Assembly: GCF_936925435.1 (NCBI RefSeq)
Contig: NZ_CAKZHQ010000002.1
Location: 62,001 to 126,000, forward strand
Direction: 5' to 3'
Length of the DNA stretch: 64,000 nt
Source: an uncultured Ramlibacter sp.
GTDB taxonomy: Bacteria; Pseudomonadota; Gammaproteobacteria; Burkholderiales; Burkholderiaceae_C
Position numbers and translations under genes: made by a program. Shown here piece by piece: positions 8,936 to 18,744 of the stretch; the stretch's first letter is position 1; each line of letters begins with the position of its first letter. The notes under the pieces were generated by a model. That model searched no databases. It was not told the DNA's origin and saw nothing but the letters and a program-made list of their open reading frames with translations.

Positions 8936-9583
8936 TCAACGCAGCCGGTAGGACAGCCTGCGGCCGCCCGCCAGGCTGGAGTCCAGTCCCAGCCAGTCGT
9001 CTCCCGCTGCCGCGTACCAGACGTCGATCGCCTGATCGCGCAGCGCGATGCGCCATCGCACCGCCGCGACCGGCGCGCCGCGCACGTCCACCGTGCCGGC
9101 CTCGAGTTGCTGGATGCGCACCGGCTCGAGCTGGCCGGTCTGCGGGTCCAGCAGCTGGGCCTGCCGGCGCATGGCGGGATGCCAGTAGGCAAAGCCCATG
9201 ACGCAGCCCGGCAGCAGCCGGCCGGGCGCGGGCGCATCGACGCGCAGCCCACCCTCGGCGGGGGCCGCACGCACGCTGCTGGGCTTGCCGCCGTCTTCGG
9301 TGTCGGAGCGCAGGCTGGCCAGGCAGCCGCCCTGCCACTGCTCATGGGCCTGGTGGCGGTAGCGATAGACCGGGATGCCCAGCACGCGCACCGTGAAGCG
9401 CGCATCGCTGGCCAGCTGCAGGCCCTGGGCGCCTGCGCTCAGGCGGAACACATGCTCGCCGATGGGCTCGCCATCCAGCCGGGCCTCGAAGCGCCATTCC
9501 CTGGGCGGCAGCGGCGGCGCCTGGGCGCGCAAGGACGGCGCGGCGGCGCAGGCCAGGGCAAGAACCCACAGGGTTTTAAGCAT
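8936..9583 (-). CDS. Secreted protein, probably DUF6134-like
   Basis: Signal peptide MLKTLWVLALACAAAPSLRAQ; REWRFEARLDGEPIGEHVFRL. Start at the last ATG of the hexamer array (9581-9583). Confidence 0.65.
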   Translation of the reverse strand: MLKTLWVLALACAAAPSLRAQAPPLPPREWRFEARLDGEPIGEHVFRLSAGAQGLQLASDARFTVRVLGIPVYRYRHQAHEQWQGGCLASLRSDTEDGGKPSSVRAAPAEGGLRVDAPAPGRLLPGCVMGFAYWHPAMRRQAQLLDPQTGQLEPVRIQQLEAGTVDVRGAPVAAVRWRIALRDQAIDVWYAAAGDDWLGLDSSLAGGRRLSYRLR

Positions 9584-10424
9584 CGGCATCGGCATCGGCA
9601 TCGGCATCGGCATCGGCATCGGCATCGGCATCGGCAACGGGGCGCGGCGCGCGCGGCGGCCAGGGCACGAAAGCGCTGGTGCGGGCGATGTAGGCGCGGA
9701 AGGCGGGACCGCGCTGCGCCAGGTCCTTTTCCAGCAGCGCGACGCCGGAGACGCGCAGCAGCAAGAACGTGATCAGCGCCGGCGAGACCACGCTCCAGGC
9801 AGCAGCCCAGCCGGCCGCGCCCAGGCCCATCAGCCACAGGCCCCACCAGACGCAGGCCTCACCAAAGTAGTTGGGGTGGCGCGAATAGCGCCACAAGCCG
9901 CGGTCCATGACCTGGCCGCGCAGCGCCGGGTCGGCGCGAAAACGCGCCATCTGCGCGTCAGCCGCTGCCTCGCACAGCAGGCCGGCCACGCCCGCCGCCA
10001 GGCCCAGCAAGCCCAGCGCGTTCCAGTCGGCACCGCCCGCCAGGCCGGCCAGCAGGGGCGCCGACACCAGCCAGGCCAGCACCGCCTGCAGGCCAAACAC
10101 CAGGTACAGGCTCTTGAATGCGAAGCCGGAGTGGTTGCGGGCCCGGATGGCCTGGTAGCGCCGGTCCTCGCCATGGCCCCAGTTGCGCCGGCTGATGTAG
10201 GCGCACAGGCGCAGCGCCCAGGCGATCAACAGGGCCAGCATGGCGCCGGCCGGGCCGCGCCAATCCGCGCCCAGCAGCCAGGCATAGAGGCAGGACGGTG
10301 CCGCGATCCACAGCGGCCAGGCGCGGTCGGCCAGGCTGGCGTCGCGCCGCAGCACGCTGGCCAGCCAGACCGGCAGCGCCAGCAACAGCGCCAGTCCCAG
10401 CCCGGCGAGCGCCGCCTGCGTCAT
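9576..10424 (-). CDS. DUF1295 / steroid 5-alpha-reductase-like membrane protein with C-terminal (Ala-Asp)n tail
   Basis: RRNWGHGEDRRYQAIRARN ... LWRYSRHPNYFGEACVWWGLWL; terminates inside the hexamer array as ...PVADADAD...A. Confidence 0.9.
   Translation of the reverse strand: MTQAALAGLGLALLLALPVWLASVLRRDASLADRAWPLWIAAPSCLYAWLLGADWRGPAGAMLALLIAWALRLCAYISRRNWGHGEDRRYQAIRARNHSGFAFKSLYLVFGLQAVLAWLVSAPLLAGLAGGADWNALGLLGLAAGVAGLLCEAAADAQMARFRADPALRGQVMDRGLWRYSRHPNYFGEACVWWGLWLMGLGAAGWAAAWSVVSPALITFLLLRVSGVALLEKDLAQRGPAFRAYIARTSAFVPWPPRAPRPVADADADADADADADADADA
9581..9640. repeat. CATCGG hexanucleotide tandem repeat, 9 perfect copies plus one degenerate
   Basis: Direct reading: (catcgg)x9 at 9581-9634 followed by caacgg. 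Confidence 0.98.
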
Positions 10425-11476
10425 GCCGCCTCGCGTTGCTCGAACAGGTAGTGGCTGACCCACCACTGCTGGCCGGCGCCGAAGCCGAACAGCTCCTGCA
10501 CCGACAGGAAGAACAGGCGCCAGCGGGTCCACCACAGGTCGGCGTCGGCGGCGCCATAGGTCGCCTCAAACAGCGGCATCAGCGTCTCGCGGCCGGCGTC
10601 CATGTTCTGCAGCCAGGCCACGGCGGTGCGCTGGTAGTGGCGGCCGTCCCAGCGCCAGTGCTGCCGCAGCTGCAGGTCGTCCTGGCAATGCAGGGCGAGA
10701 TCGTCGCTGGGCATCATGCCGCCCGAGAAAAAGTGGCGGCTCATCCAGTCGCTGGCATCGCGCTCGACGAAGGCATAGGGGGCCTCGCGGTGCGCGAACA
10801 CATGCATGAAGAAGAGGCCTCCGGGCCGCAGCCAGCGCGCCACGCCGGCGAACGCCCGCGGCCAGTTGCGCAGGTGCTCGAACATTTCCACCGAGACCAC
10901 GCGGTCGAAACGCTCGGACGTGTCGAAGGCATTGATGTCGCTGGTGAGCACGCATAGGTTGGCCAGGCCGCGGCGCGCCGCCTCGGCCTCGATGTACTGG
11001 CGCTGCGACTGCGAGTTGGACAAGGCGGTGACCGTGCTGGCGGGATAGTGCTGGGCCATCCACAGGCTCAGCGAGCCCCAGCCGCAGCCCAGCTCCAGGA
11101 TGTGTTGCCCGTCGGCCAGGCCGGCGCGCTGGCAGCTCAGGTCCAGGGCCGCTGCCTCGGCCTGCTCCAGCGTGTGCACGCCTTCGGGCCACCAGCAGGC
11201 GCTGTACTTGCGGTGCGGCCCCAGCACCGCGGCGAAGAAGGCAGCCGGCACCTCGTAGTGCTGGGCGTTGGCTTTCTCGGGCAGCAGGGCCAGCGGCGCT
11301 TGCCGCATCCCGGCCAGGAAGTCCCGGGTCTGGGCCGCCGCCGCCTCGGCGTCGCCGCTGCGAAGTTCGGCCAGGCGGGCCTTGAGCAGGCGGCGGATGC
11401 CCAGGCGGACCAGGGGGTCGGGCGCCAGGCCCTGTTCGACCCAGCGCAGGGCCGTGGCGGTTGCTTGTTGTGCCAT
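10421..11476 (-). CDS. Second CFA-family SAM-dependent methyltransferase (class I)
   Basis: AQHYEVPAAFFAAVLGPHRKYSACWWPEG ... ILELGCGWGSLSLWMAQHYP ... RHFFSGGMMPSDD. Confidence 0.92.
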   Translation of the reverse strand: MAQQATATALRWVEQGLAPDPLVRLGIRRLLKARLAELRSGDAEAAAAQTRDFLAGMRQAPLALLPEKANAQHYEVPAAFFAAVLGPHRKYSACWWPEGVHTLEQAEAAALDLSCQRAGLADGQHILELGCGWGSLSLWMAQHYPASTVTALSNSQSQRQYIEAEAARRGLANLCVLTSDINAFDTSERFDRVVSVEMFEHLRNWPRAFAGVARWLRPGGLFFMHVFAHREAPYAFVERDASDWMSRHFFSGGMMPSDDLALHCQDDLQLRQHWRWDGRHYQRTAVAWLQNMDAGRETLMPLFEATYGAADADLWWTRWRLFFLSVQELFGFGAGQQWWVSHYLFEQREAA

Positions 11477-11482
11477 GGCCCT

Positions 11483-11510
11483 GGTACGCGGGCCCGCCGG
11501 ATTTGGATCT
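11483..11510 (-). promoter_or_regulatory. Candidate ECF11-type promoter upstream of methyltransferase-DUF1295-DUF6134-DUF2177 operon
   Basis: Minus strand AGATCC-N18-TACC; spacer AAATCCGGCGGGCCCGCG is close to AAACCGGCAGGGCCTGCG of the 7057 site. Confidence 0.5.
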
Positions 11511-11539
11511 GCCCCTGGGTATGATGGCCCGCACCCAAG

Positions 11540-14131
11540 ATGAGCACCAGCGACCTCTCCTCCCACACGCCGATGATGCAGCAGTATCACGGCCTCAAAG
11601 CGGACTTCCCCAGCACCCTGCTGTTCTACCGCATGGGGGATTTCTACGAGCTGTTCTATGCCGACGCCGAAAAGGCGGCGCGGCTGCTGGACATCACGCT
11701 GACGCGGCGCGGCAATTCGGCCGGCGAGCCGGTGGTGATGGCCGGCGTTCCCTTCCACTCGGTCGAGACCTACCTGGCGCGCCTGATCAAGCTGGGGGAG
11801 TCGGTTGCCATCTGCGAGCAGGTGGGCGACGTCGCCACCTCCAAGGGCCCGGTGGAGCGCAAGGTGGTGCGCGTCGTCACCCCCGGCACCCTGACCGACA
11901 GCGAGCTGCTCAACGAAAAGTCCGAAGCCCTGCTGCTGGCCGTGCAGCAAGGCCCGCGCAACCGCTGCGGCCTGGCCTGGCTGAGCGTGACCCAGGGCGC
12001 CCTGCGCCTGGCCGAATGCGCCGGCGATGACGTCGAGACCTGGATCGCCCGCATCGCCCCCAGCGAACTGCTGTACAGCGCCGATGCCACACCGGCCTTC
12101 GAGCAGCGCCTGAAGGCCCAGCGCGCCGGCGCGGCCCTGACGGTGCGGCCGGCCTTCCAGTTCGACGCCGGCCTGGGCCAGCGCAAGCTGTGCGAGCAGT
12201 TGCAGGCCGCCAGCCTGGAGGCCTGGGGTGCAGAAGGCCTGCCGCAAGCCCATGCCGCCGCCGCCGCCCTGCTGGCCTATGCCGAACACACGCAGGGCCG
12301 GACCCTGCCCCACCTGCAGAACCTGCAGGTGCAGCGCGACGACGAGCTGATCGACCTGCCGCTGACCACGCGGCGCAACCTGGAGCTGGTGCAGACCCTG
12401 CGCGGTGAAGATTCGCCCACCCTGTTCTCCTTGCTCGACACCTGCATGACAGGCATGGGCAGCCGCATGCTCAAAAGCTGGCTGCTGGAGCCGCGCCGCG
12501 AGCGCAGCCAGGCCCAGCAGCGCCTCGCCTCCATCGCCCGCCTGCGCGAAGGCCTGTGGCAGACGCTGCGCGCCGAACTCAAGGGCGTGAGCGACGTGGA
12601 GCGCATCACGGCGCGCATCGCCCTGCGCCAGGTGCGTCCGCGCGAGCTGGTAGGCCTGTGCCAGTCGCTACAGAAATCAGAGCAACTCAGGGCCATTCTG
12701 CGCGGCCTGGAGGCCGATTTCGCTTCGATTTCGGCCGATCTGGCCGCGCCGCCCGATGGCGCCGGCCTGCTGGGCCGCGCCATCAAGGACGAGCCCGCCG
12801 CCCTGGTGCGCGACGGCGGCGTGATCGCCGGCGGCTTCGACGCCGACCTGGACGAGTTGCGCGCCATCCAGGACAACTGCGACGGCTTCCTGCTGGAGCT
12901 GGAGCTGCGCGAGAAGGCCCGCAGCGGCATCGCCAACCTCAAGGTGCAGTTCAACCGCGTGCACGGCTTCTACATCGAGGTCAGCCAGGGCCAGTTGGAC
13001 AAGGTGCCCGAGGACTACCGGCGCCGCCAGACCCTGAAGAACGCCGAGCGCTTCATCACGCCCGAACTCAAGGCCTTCGAAGACAAGGCCTTGTCGGCGC
13101 AGGAGCGGGCGCTGGCCAGAGAAAAGTATTTGTACGAGCAGGTGCTGGACCAGTTGCAGCCCCATGTGCCGGCCCTGACGCGGCTGGCGCGCGCCCTGGC
13201 CTCGCTGGACGCCCTGTGCGCCCTGGCCGAACGCTCGTTGACTCTGGGATGGGACCGGCCGACCTTCATGAAGGAACCGGGCATCGAGATCACGCAGGGC
13301 CGCCATCCGGTGGTGGAAGCGCGGCTGGCCGAGACCAGCGGCGGCGCCTTCATCGCCAACGACACACGCCTGGGCCCCAAGCAGCGCATGCAGGTCATCA
13401 CCGGCCCCAACATGGGCGGCAAGTCGACCTATATGCGCCAGGTGGCCATCATCAGCCTGCTGGCGGCCATGGGCTCGTATGTGCCGGCTGCGGCCTGCCG
13501 CCTGGGGCCCATGGATGCCATCCACACCCGCATCGGCGCGGCCGATGACCTGGCCAACGCCCAGTCGACCTTCATGCTGGAGATGACCGAGGGCGCGCAG
13601 ATCCTGCACGCCGCCACGGCGCAGTCCCTGGTGCTGATGGACGAGATCGGCCGCGGCACCTCGACCTTCGATGGCCTGGCTCTTGCATCAGGCATTGCCG
13701 CCCACCTGCACGACAAGACCCAGGCCTTCACCTTGTTTGCCACCCACTACTTCGAGCTGACCGAATTCCCGGCCAGGCACCACGCGGCGCTGAACGTGCA
13801 CGTCAGCGCCGCCGAATCGGGCGCCGACATCGTGTTTTTGCACGAGATCCAGGCCGGCCCGGCCAGCCGCAGCTACGGCATCCAGGTGGCCCGCCTGGCC
13901 GGCATGCCGGTGGCGGTTGTCAACCACGCCCGCCATGCGCTGGAGGCACTGGAAGCCCAGCAAACCCTCAGCCGCGAGCAGGTCGACCTGTTTGCGCCGC
14001 CCCCTGAAGCAGCGGACACTGGGCCCAGCGCGGTGGAAGCCGCACTGAGCGCACTGAACCCCGACGCGCTCAGCCCGCGCGAAGCGCTGGACGCGCTGTA
14101 TGCATTGAAGAAACTGGGAGAAAAGAAATGA
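11540..14131 (+). CDS. mutS: DNA mismatch repair protein MutS
   Basis: [27 protein letters not shown] mismatch-binding motif; Walker [31 protein letters not shown]. Confidence 0.98.
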   Translation: MSTSDLSSHTPMMQQYHGLKADFPSTLLFYRMGDFYELFYADAEKAARLLDITLTRRGNSAGEPVVMAGVPFHSVETYLARLIKLGESVAICEQVGDVATSKGPVERKVVRVVTPGTLTDSELLNEKSEALLLAVQQGPRNRCGLAWLSVTQGALRLAECAGDDVETWIARIAPSELLYSADATPAFEQRLKAQRAGAALTVRPAFQFDAGLGQRKLCEQLQAASLEAWGAEGLPQAHAAAAALLAYAEHTQGRTLPHLQNLQVQRDDELIDLPLTTRRNLELVQTLRGEDSPTLFSLLDTCMTGMGSRMLKSWLLEPRRERSQAQQRLASIARLREGLWQTLRAELKGVSDVERITARIALRQVRPRELVGLCQSLQKSEQLRAILRGLEADFASISADLAAPPDGAGLLGRAIKDEPAALVRDGGVIAGGFDADLDELRAIQDNCDGFLLELELREKARSGIANLKVQFNRVHGFYIEVSQGQLDKVPEDYRRRQTLKNAERFITPELKAFEDKALSAQERALAREKYLYEQVLDQLQPHVPALTRLARALASLDALCALAERSLTLGWDRPTFMKEPGIEITQGRHPVVEARLAETSGGAFIANDTRLGPKQRMQVITGPNMGGKSTYMRQVAIISLLAAMGSYVPAAACRLGPMDAIHTRIGAADDLANAQSTFMLEMTEGAQILHAATAQSLVLMDEIGRGTSTFDGLALASGIAAHLHDKTQAFTLFATHYFELTEFPARHHAALNVHVSAAESGADIVFLHEIQAGPASRSYGIQVARLAGMPVAVVNHARHALEALEAQQTLSREQVDLFAPPPEAADTGPSAVEAALSALNPDALSPREALDALYALKKLGEKK

Positions 14132-14952
14132 CCTACTGCGTCGGCATCAAACTCAACGCCGGCCTGGTGTTTTTGTCGGACTCGCGCACCAACGCTGGCG
14201 TCGACCACATCAGCACCTTCCGCAAGATGATCGTCTACGAGCGGCCCAACGACCGCTTCATGGTGCTGCTGTCGGCCGGCAACCTGAGCATCTCGCAGTC
14301 TGTGCGCGAGCTGCTGCAGGTGGAACAGTTGAAGGAAAGCGACGAGAGCGAGCCCATCACCATCTGGAACGCCAGGAGCATGTTCGATGCCGCCCGCGTG
14401 CTGGGCCAGACCGTGCGCCGGGTCTACGACCGCGATGCCGAATCGCTCAAGTACTCCGGCGTGGAGTTCAACGTCTCGCTGATCTTCGGCGGCCAGATCC
14501 GCGGCGAAGGCATGCGCCTGTTCCATGTGTACTCGGCCGGCAACTTCATCGAGGCCACGCCCGAGACGCCCTACTTCCAGATCGGCGAGTCCAAGTACGG
14601 CAAGCCGGTGCTGGACCGCGTCATCACACCCGACACGCCGCTGGACGAAGCCGCCAAGTGCGCCCTGGTGTCCATGGATTCGACCATGAAGTCCAACCTC
14701 TCGGTCGGCCCGCCGCTGGACCTGGTGGTCTATGAGGCCAACCGCTTCGCCTCCGACAAGATCGCCTGCGTGGACCACGACAACCCCTACTACCGCATGC
14801 TGCACGGCAGCTGGGGCCAGAAGCTGCGCGAGGTCTTCGACAGCCTGGAAGACCCTGTCTGGGACGACGCCCAGACCGACACGCCCCTGAAGGTCGAGGG
14901 CCGCAGCAAGACCCTCAAGAAGATCACCAAGCCGGACGAGCGGCTGATCTGA
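14128..14952 (+). CDS. Proteasome-type (Ntn hydrolase) protease, Anbu-like
   Basis: [34 protein letters not shown]... typical Anbu N-terminus; 4-bp overlap with mutS stop. Confidence 0.85.
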   Translation: MTYCVGIKLNAGLVFLSDSRTNAGVDHISTFRKMIVYERPNDRFMVLLSAGNLSISQSVRELLQVEQLKESDESEPITIWNARSMFDAARVLGQTVRRVYDRDAESLKYSGVEFNVSLIFGGQIRGEGMRLFHVYSAGNFIEATPETPYFQIGESKYGKPVLDRVITPDTPLDEAAKCALVSMDSTMKSNLSVGPPLDLVVYEANRFASDKIACVDHDNPYYRMLHGSWGQKLREVFDSLEDPVWDDAQTDTPLKVEGRSKTLKKITKPDERLI

Positions 14953-14958
14953 TCTCTC

Positions 14959-14989
14959 TGTCATTGCGGGCTTGACCCTGGGTTTTGGA
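14959..14989. repeat. Dispersed intergenic repeat copy (TGTCATTGCGGGCTTGACCC...)
   Basis: Inverted relative to the copy at 15815-15842. Confidence 0.7.
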
Positions 14990-15079
14990 CATCCCGCTGC
15001 GCACGCAGCCAGCTTTTGCTTGCCACTGTGGGCAGGAGAATGTAGAAGGGCACAAAGCCACTCATCCCCTGGAGAAGCA

Positions 15080-15769
15080 ATGAAGCAATACGGTGCAGAG
15101 TTTCTTGGAACCTTCTGGCTGGTCCTCGGCGGCTGCGGAAGCGCGGTGCTTGCAGCCGCTTTCCCCGACGTGGGCATCGGCCTGCACGGCGTTTCGCTGG
15201 CCTTCGGCCTGACCGTGCTCACCATGGCTTTCGCCATCGGCCACATCTCGGGCTGCCATCTGAACCCTGCCGTCTCCATCGGCCTGTGGGCCGGCGGCCG
15301 CTTTCCCGCCAGCCAGCTCGTCCCTTACATCGTGGCCCAGGTGCTTGGCGGCATCGTGGCCGGCGGCGTGCTCTACGTCATCGCCAGCGGTGCGCCCGGC
15401 TTCGATGTGTCCAAAGGCTTTGCCTCCAACGGCTACGGCGCCCACTCCCCTGGCGGCTATTCATTGCTGGCGGCGCTGGTGACCGAAGTGGTCATGACCA
15501 TGTTCTTCCTCCTGATCATCCTCGGCGCGACCGACAAGCGCGCGCCCGCAGGCTTTGCGCCCATCGCCATCGGCTTGGCCCTGACGCTGATTCACCTGAT
15601 CAGCATCCCGGTGACCAACACCTCGGTCAACCCCGCGCGCAGCACGGGGGTCGCGCTCTTCGTCGGTGACTGGGCCGTCGCCCAGCTCTGGTTGTTCTGG
15701 CTCGCCCCCATCGCCGGCGCCTTGCTCGGGGCAGCGGCCTACCGCTTCATCGGCAGCGAAGAGGACTGA
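15080..15769 (+). CDS. aqpZ: Aquaporin Z
   Basis: [27 protein letters not shown] motifs [11 protein letters not shown] and [10 protein letters not shown]. Confidence 0.97.
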   Translation: MKQYGAEFLGTFWLVLGGCGSAVLAAAFPDVGIGLHGVSLAFGLTVLTMAFAIGHISGCHLNPAVSIGLWAGGRFPASQLVPYIVAQVLGGIVAGGVLYVIASGAPGFDVSKGFASNGYGAHSPGGYSLLAALVTEVVMTMFFLLIILGATDKRAPAGFAPIAIGLALTLIHLISIPVTNTSVNPARSTGVALFVGDWAVAQLWLFWLAPIAGALLGAAAYRFIGSEED

Positions 15770-15814
15770 AGGCGCTGCGGCTTGGCCCGAACGGGGTAGT
15801 TGGCGGCCAGGGCA

Positions 15815-15842
15815 TGGATCCCGGGTCAAGCCCGGGATGACA
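15815..15842. repeat. Dispersed palindromic repeat copy (TGGATCCCGGGTCAAGCCCGGGATGACA)
   Basis: CCCGGG-TCAAG-CCCGGG core; matches the 14959 copy in inverse orientation. Confidence 0.75.
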
Positions 15843-15877
15843 AGGGTGGTTGGCGCTCACCAAGCGACAATCCCCCC

Positions 15878-16690
15878 ATGCCCCTGATCGTTTTTTCCCA
15901 CGCCAACAGCTTCCCGGCTGCGACCTATGGCGTGCTGTTCAAGAGCCTGCGCGCGCGCGGCTTCACCGTCAAGGCGGTCGACAAGTTCGGCCACCATGCC
16001 GATTACCCCGTCACCAACAACTGGCCGCATCTGGTGCAGCAGCTGGCCGACTTCGCGCAGCGCGAGGTGGACAAGGCCGGTGAAGAGGCTTTCCTGGTCG
16101 GCCATTCGCTGGGTGGGTTCCTGAGCCTGATGTGCGCGGCGCGGCATCCGCAGCTGGCGCGCGGCGTGCTGTTGATCGACTCACCAGTACTGGGCGGCTG
16201 GAAGGCACGGGCCCTGGGCGCGGCCAAGACCACGCAGCTGGTGGGTTCCATTTCGCCGGGCCGCGTCAGCCGCCAGCGGCGCAACCGCTGGCCCAGCGCC
16301 GAGGCGGCGGTCGAACACTTTCGCCACAAGAAGGCTTTTGCCAACTGGGACGCGCAGGTGCTCAACGACTATGTCACGCATTGCACGCATGACGACGAGG
16401 ACGGCCAGCGCGCGCTCAGCTTCGAGCGCGAGGTCGAGACCACGATCTACAACACTTTGCCCGACAACCTGGACCGCCTGCTCAAGCGCCACCCCTTGTT
16501 GTGCAAGGCGGCCTTCCTGGGCGGCACGCAGTCGGCCGAGATGCAGCAGGTGGGCATGGAGATGACGCGCAAGCTCACCGAGGGCCGCACCATGATGCTC
16601 GACGGCAGCCACCTGTTCCCCATGGAAAAGCCCCTGGCCACCGCGGCGGCCATCGAAGCAGCCCTCAACGGCTTCGACTTCGATCGCTAG
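15878..16690 (+). CDS. Alpha/beta hydrolase
   Basis: Nucleophile elbow FLVGHSLGGFLSL; C-terminal LDGSHLFPMEKP. Confidence 0.9.
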   Translation: MPLIVFSHANSFPAATYGVLFKSLRARGFTVKAVDKFGHHADYPVTNNWPHLVQQLADFAQREVDKAGEEAFLVGHSLGGFLSLMCAARHPQLARGVLLIDSPVLGGWKARALGAAKTTQLVGSISPGRVSRQRRNRWPSAEAAVEHFRHKKAFANWDAQVLNDYVTHCTHDDEDGQRALSFEREVETTIYNTLPDNLDRLLKRHPLLCKAAFLGGTQSAEMQQVGMEMTRKLTEGRTMMLDGSHLFPMEKPLATAAAIEAALNGFDFDR

Positions 16691-16699
16691 CCGCGCGCC

Positions 16700-17524
16700 T
16701 CAGGCGTGCCAGTCGACCCAGCCGGTCCACCACGTCACCAGCACCAGGATGCCGAAGCCGATGCGGTACCAGGCAAAGGGCGTGAAGCTGTGGCTGGAGA
16801 TGTAGCGCAGCAGCCAGCGCACGCAGACCCAGGCGCTGAGGAAAGAGAACAGCAGGCCCACGGCAAACACCGGCAGGTCGGCCAGCGACAGCAGAGCCCT
16901 CTCCTTGTACAGGCTGTAGGCGCCGGCGCCCACCAGGGTGGGCATGGCCAGGTAGAAGGAAAAATCCGTCGCCGTCTTGCGTGACAGGCCCAGCAGCATG
17001 CCGCCGATGATGGTGGCGCCGCTGCGGCTGGTGCCGGGGATCATGGCCAGGCACTGCACCAGGCCGACCTTGAGCGCGTCCTTCCAGTTCATGTCGTCGA
17101 CATCGTGGACGGTGGCGGCGTCTTGCGGGCGCTTCTCGGCCCACAGGATGATGAAGCCGCCAAGGATGAAGGTGCTGGCCACCACCCAGGGCGTGAACAG
17201 GTGCTCCTTGATGAACTTGCCGAACAGCAAGCCCAGCACCACGGCCGGCAGGAAGGCGATCACCACGTTGACGGCAAATTTTTGCGCGCTGCGCTCGGTG
17301 GGCAGGCCCACCAGGGTGGCGCGGATCTTCTGCCAGTAGACGATGATGACGGCGAAGATGGCGCCGGTCTGGATGGCGATGTCGAAGACCTTGGCCTTGT
17401 CGTCGTCCAGACCCAGCAGGGCGCCCGCCAGGATCAGATGGCCGGTGCTGGAGATCGGCAGGAATTCCGTCAGCCCCTCCACCACCCCCATCACCGCGGC
17501 CTTGGCCAGCATCACGAGATCCAC
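16700..17524 (-). CDS. uppP: Undecaprenyl-diphosphatase UppP/BacA
   Basis: [26 protein letters not shown] ... [34 protein letters not shown]. Confidence 0.97.
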   Translation of the reverse strand: MDLVMLAKAAVMGVVEGLTEFLPISSTGHLILAGALLGLDDDKAKVFDIAIQTGAIFAVIIVYWQKIRATLVGLPTERSAQKFAVNVVIAFLPAVVLGLLFGKFIKEHLFTPWVVASTFILGGFIILWAEKRPQDAATVHDVDDMNWKDALKVGLVQCLAMIPGTSRSGATIIGGMLLGLSRKTATDFSFYLAMPTLVGAGAYSLYKERALLSLADLPVFAVGLLFSFLSAWVCVRWLLRYISSHSFTPFAWYRIGFGILVLVTWWTGWVDWHA

Positions 17525-17697
17525 ACGCGCTCCTTCAAAAGTGGCGTGATTCTGTCACGCCATGGGGGCCGGACCGACCGCCAACCGCTCCGGCCGGCCT
17601 GCATTTCGCGCCGCCAGGGCGCATTCCGTCGCAAAACGCTGTTGCAGCCCCGCGCCGGCCGGCACAGTCCGCTCCACACCCAAACCGGGAGCACACC

Positions 17698-18111
17698 ATG
17701 CAACTGACCCCACTGATCGCCGTCCACATGAGCGCCGCCATCGGCGCCATCCTCACCGGGCCCATCGCCCTGTGGGCGCGCAAGAGCGCTAGCCAGCATC
17801 CCAAGCTGCACCGGGCCTTCGGCTATGCCTGGGTCACGCTGATGGTGGTCACCGCCGTCTCGGCCATGTTCATCCGCGACCGCAGCCTGCCCAATATCGG
17901 CGGCTACACGCCCATCCACATCCTGGTGCCCGTCACCCTGTTCGGCCTGTTTGGCGCCTTCTGGTTCCTGGCCCACGGCAATGTCAACGGCCACCGCAAG
18001 ACCATGCAGAACCTGTACTTCGGCGCCTGCATCGTCGCCGGCGCCTTCACCCTGCTGCCGCGCCGCTACCTGGGCCAGCTGGTCTGGGGCCAGTGGCTGG
18101 GCCTGGTCTGA
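17698..18111 (+). CDS. DUF2306 family membrane protein
   Basis: Four-TM protein; IHILVPVTLFGLFGAFWFLAHGNVNGHRKTMQNLYFGACIVAGAFTLLPRRYLG. Confidence 0.8.
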   Translation: MQLTPLIAVHMSAAIGAILTGPIALWARKSASQHPKLHRAFGYAWVTLMVVTAVSAMFIRDRSLPNIGGYTPIHILVPVTLFGLFGAFWFLAHGNVNGHRKTMQNLYFGACIVAGAFTLLPRRYLGQLVWGQWLGLV

Positions 18112-18149
18112 ATTTCCTTCCTGTCCAACACTTCATCCGGAGCAACACC

Positions 18150-18707
18150 ATGCTGATCCAACTGCTGACGCAGCATCCCGAAGCCATCGTGCAGGTTCTC
18201 AAGGGCACGCCCGGCTGGGTCTGGGGCCTGTTCACCGGCCTGCTGGCCCTGGGCCTGAACCAGCTGCGCGACGGCAGGGCCAGCCTGGTGCGCGTGACCC
18301 TCATGCCGGTGGCCATGACGGGCTTCTCGGCCTGGGGCACCTGGTCGGCCTTCAGCGCCTCGCCCAGCCTGGGCAGCTCGCTGCTGGCCTGGCTGGCCTG
18401 CGCCGCGGTGCTGGCCGCCCTGGTGGCCCCCACCCGCAGCCCCGCCACCTACGACGCCGCGACGCGCAGCTTCGCCACCCGCGGCAGCGTCGTTCCCCTG
18501 CTGCTGATCATGGGCATCTTCCTGACCAGGTACGTGGTCGGCGTGGAACTGGCCATGCAGCCGCAGCTGGCCCACGACGGCCAGTTCACCCTGGTCGTTG
18601 GCGCCCTGTACGGCGTCTTCAACGGCCTGTTCATCGGCCGCGCCGCCCGCCTCTGGCGCCAAGCCCTGCGGCCCGCCGCCGCGCCGCTGCAAGCCAGCGC
18701 CGCCTAA
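18150..18707 (+). CDS. Membrane protein (DUF6622-like)
   Basis: TPGWVWGLFTGLLALGLNQLRDGR, multiple TM segments; family name tentative. Confidence 0.6.
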   Translation: MLIQLLTQHPEAIVQVLKGTPGWVWGLFTGLLALGLNQLRDGRASLVRVTLMPVAMTGFSAWGTWSAFSASPSLGSSLLAWLACAAVLAALVAPTRSPATYDAATRSFATRGSVVPLLLIMGIFLTRYVVGVELAMQPQLAHDGQFTLVVGALYGVFNGLFIGRAARLWRQALRPAAAPLQASAA

Positions 18708-18744
18708 AGCCCTTTCTTTCCTGTCCCACCTCAAGGAGCAAGCC

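Noticed and set aside
9581-9640. Hexamer array as a CRISPR or short-repeat locus
   Set aside because: No spacers; simple tandem hexamers within coding sequence
9375-10451. Plus-strand ORF with (IG)n across the CATCGG array
   Set aside because: Non-coding frame of the minus-strand overlapping gene pair; no domain or signal, just the repeat read in another frame
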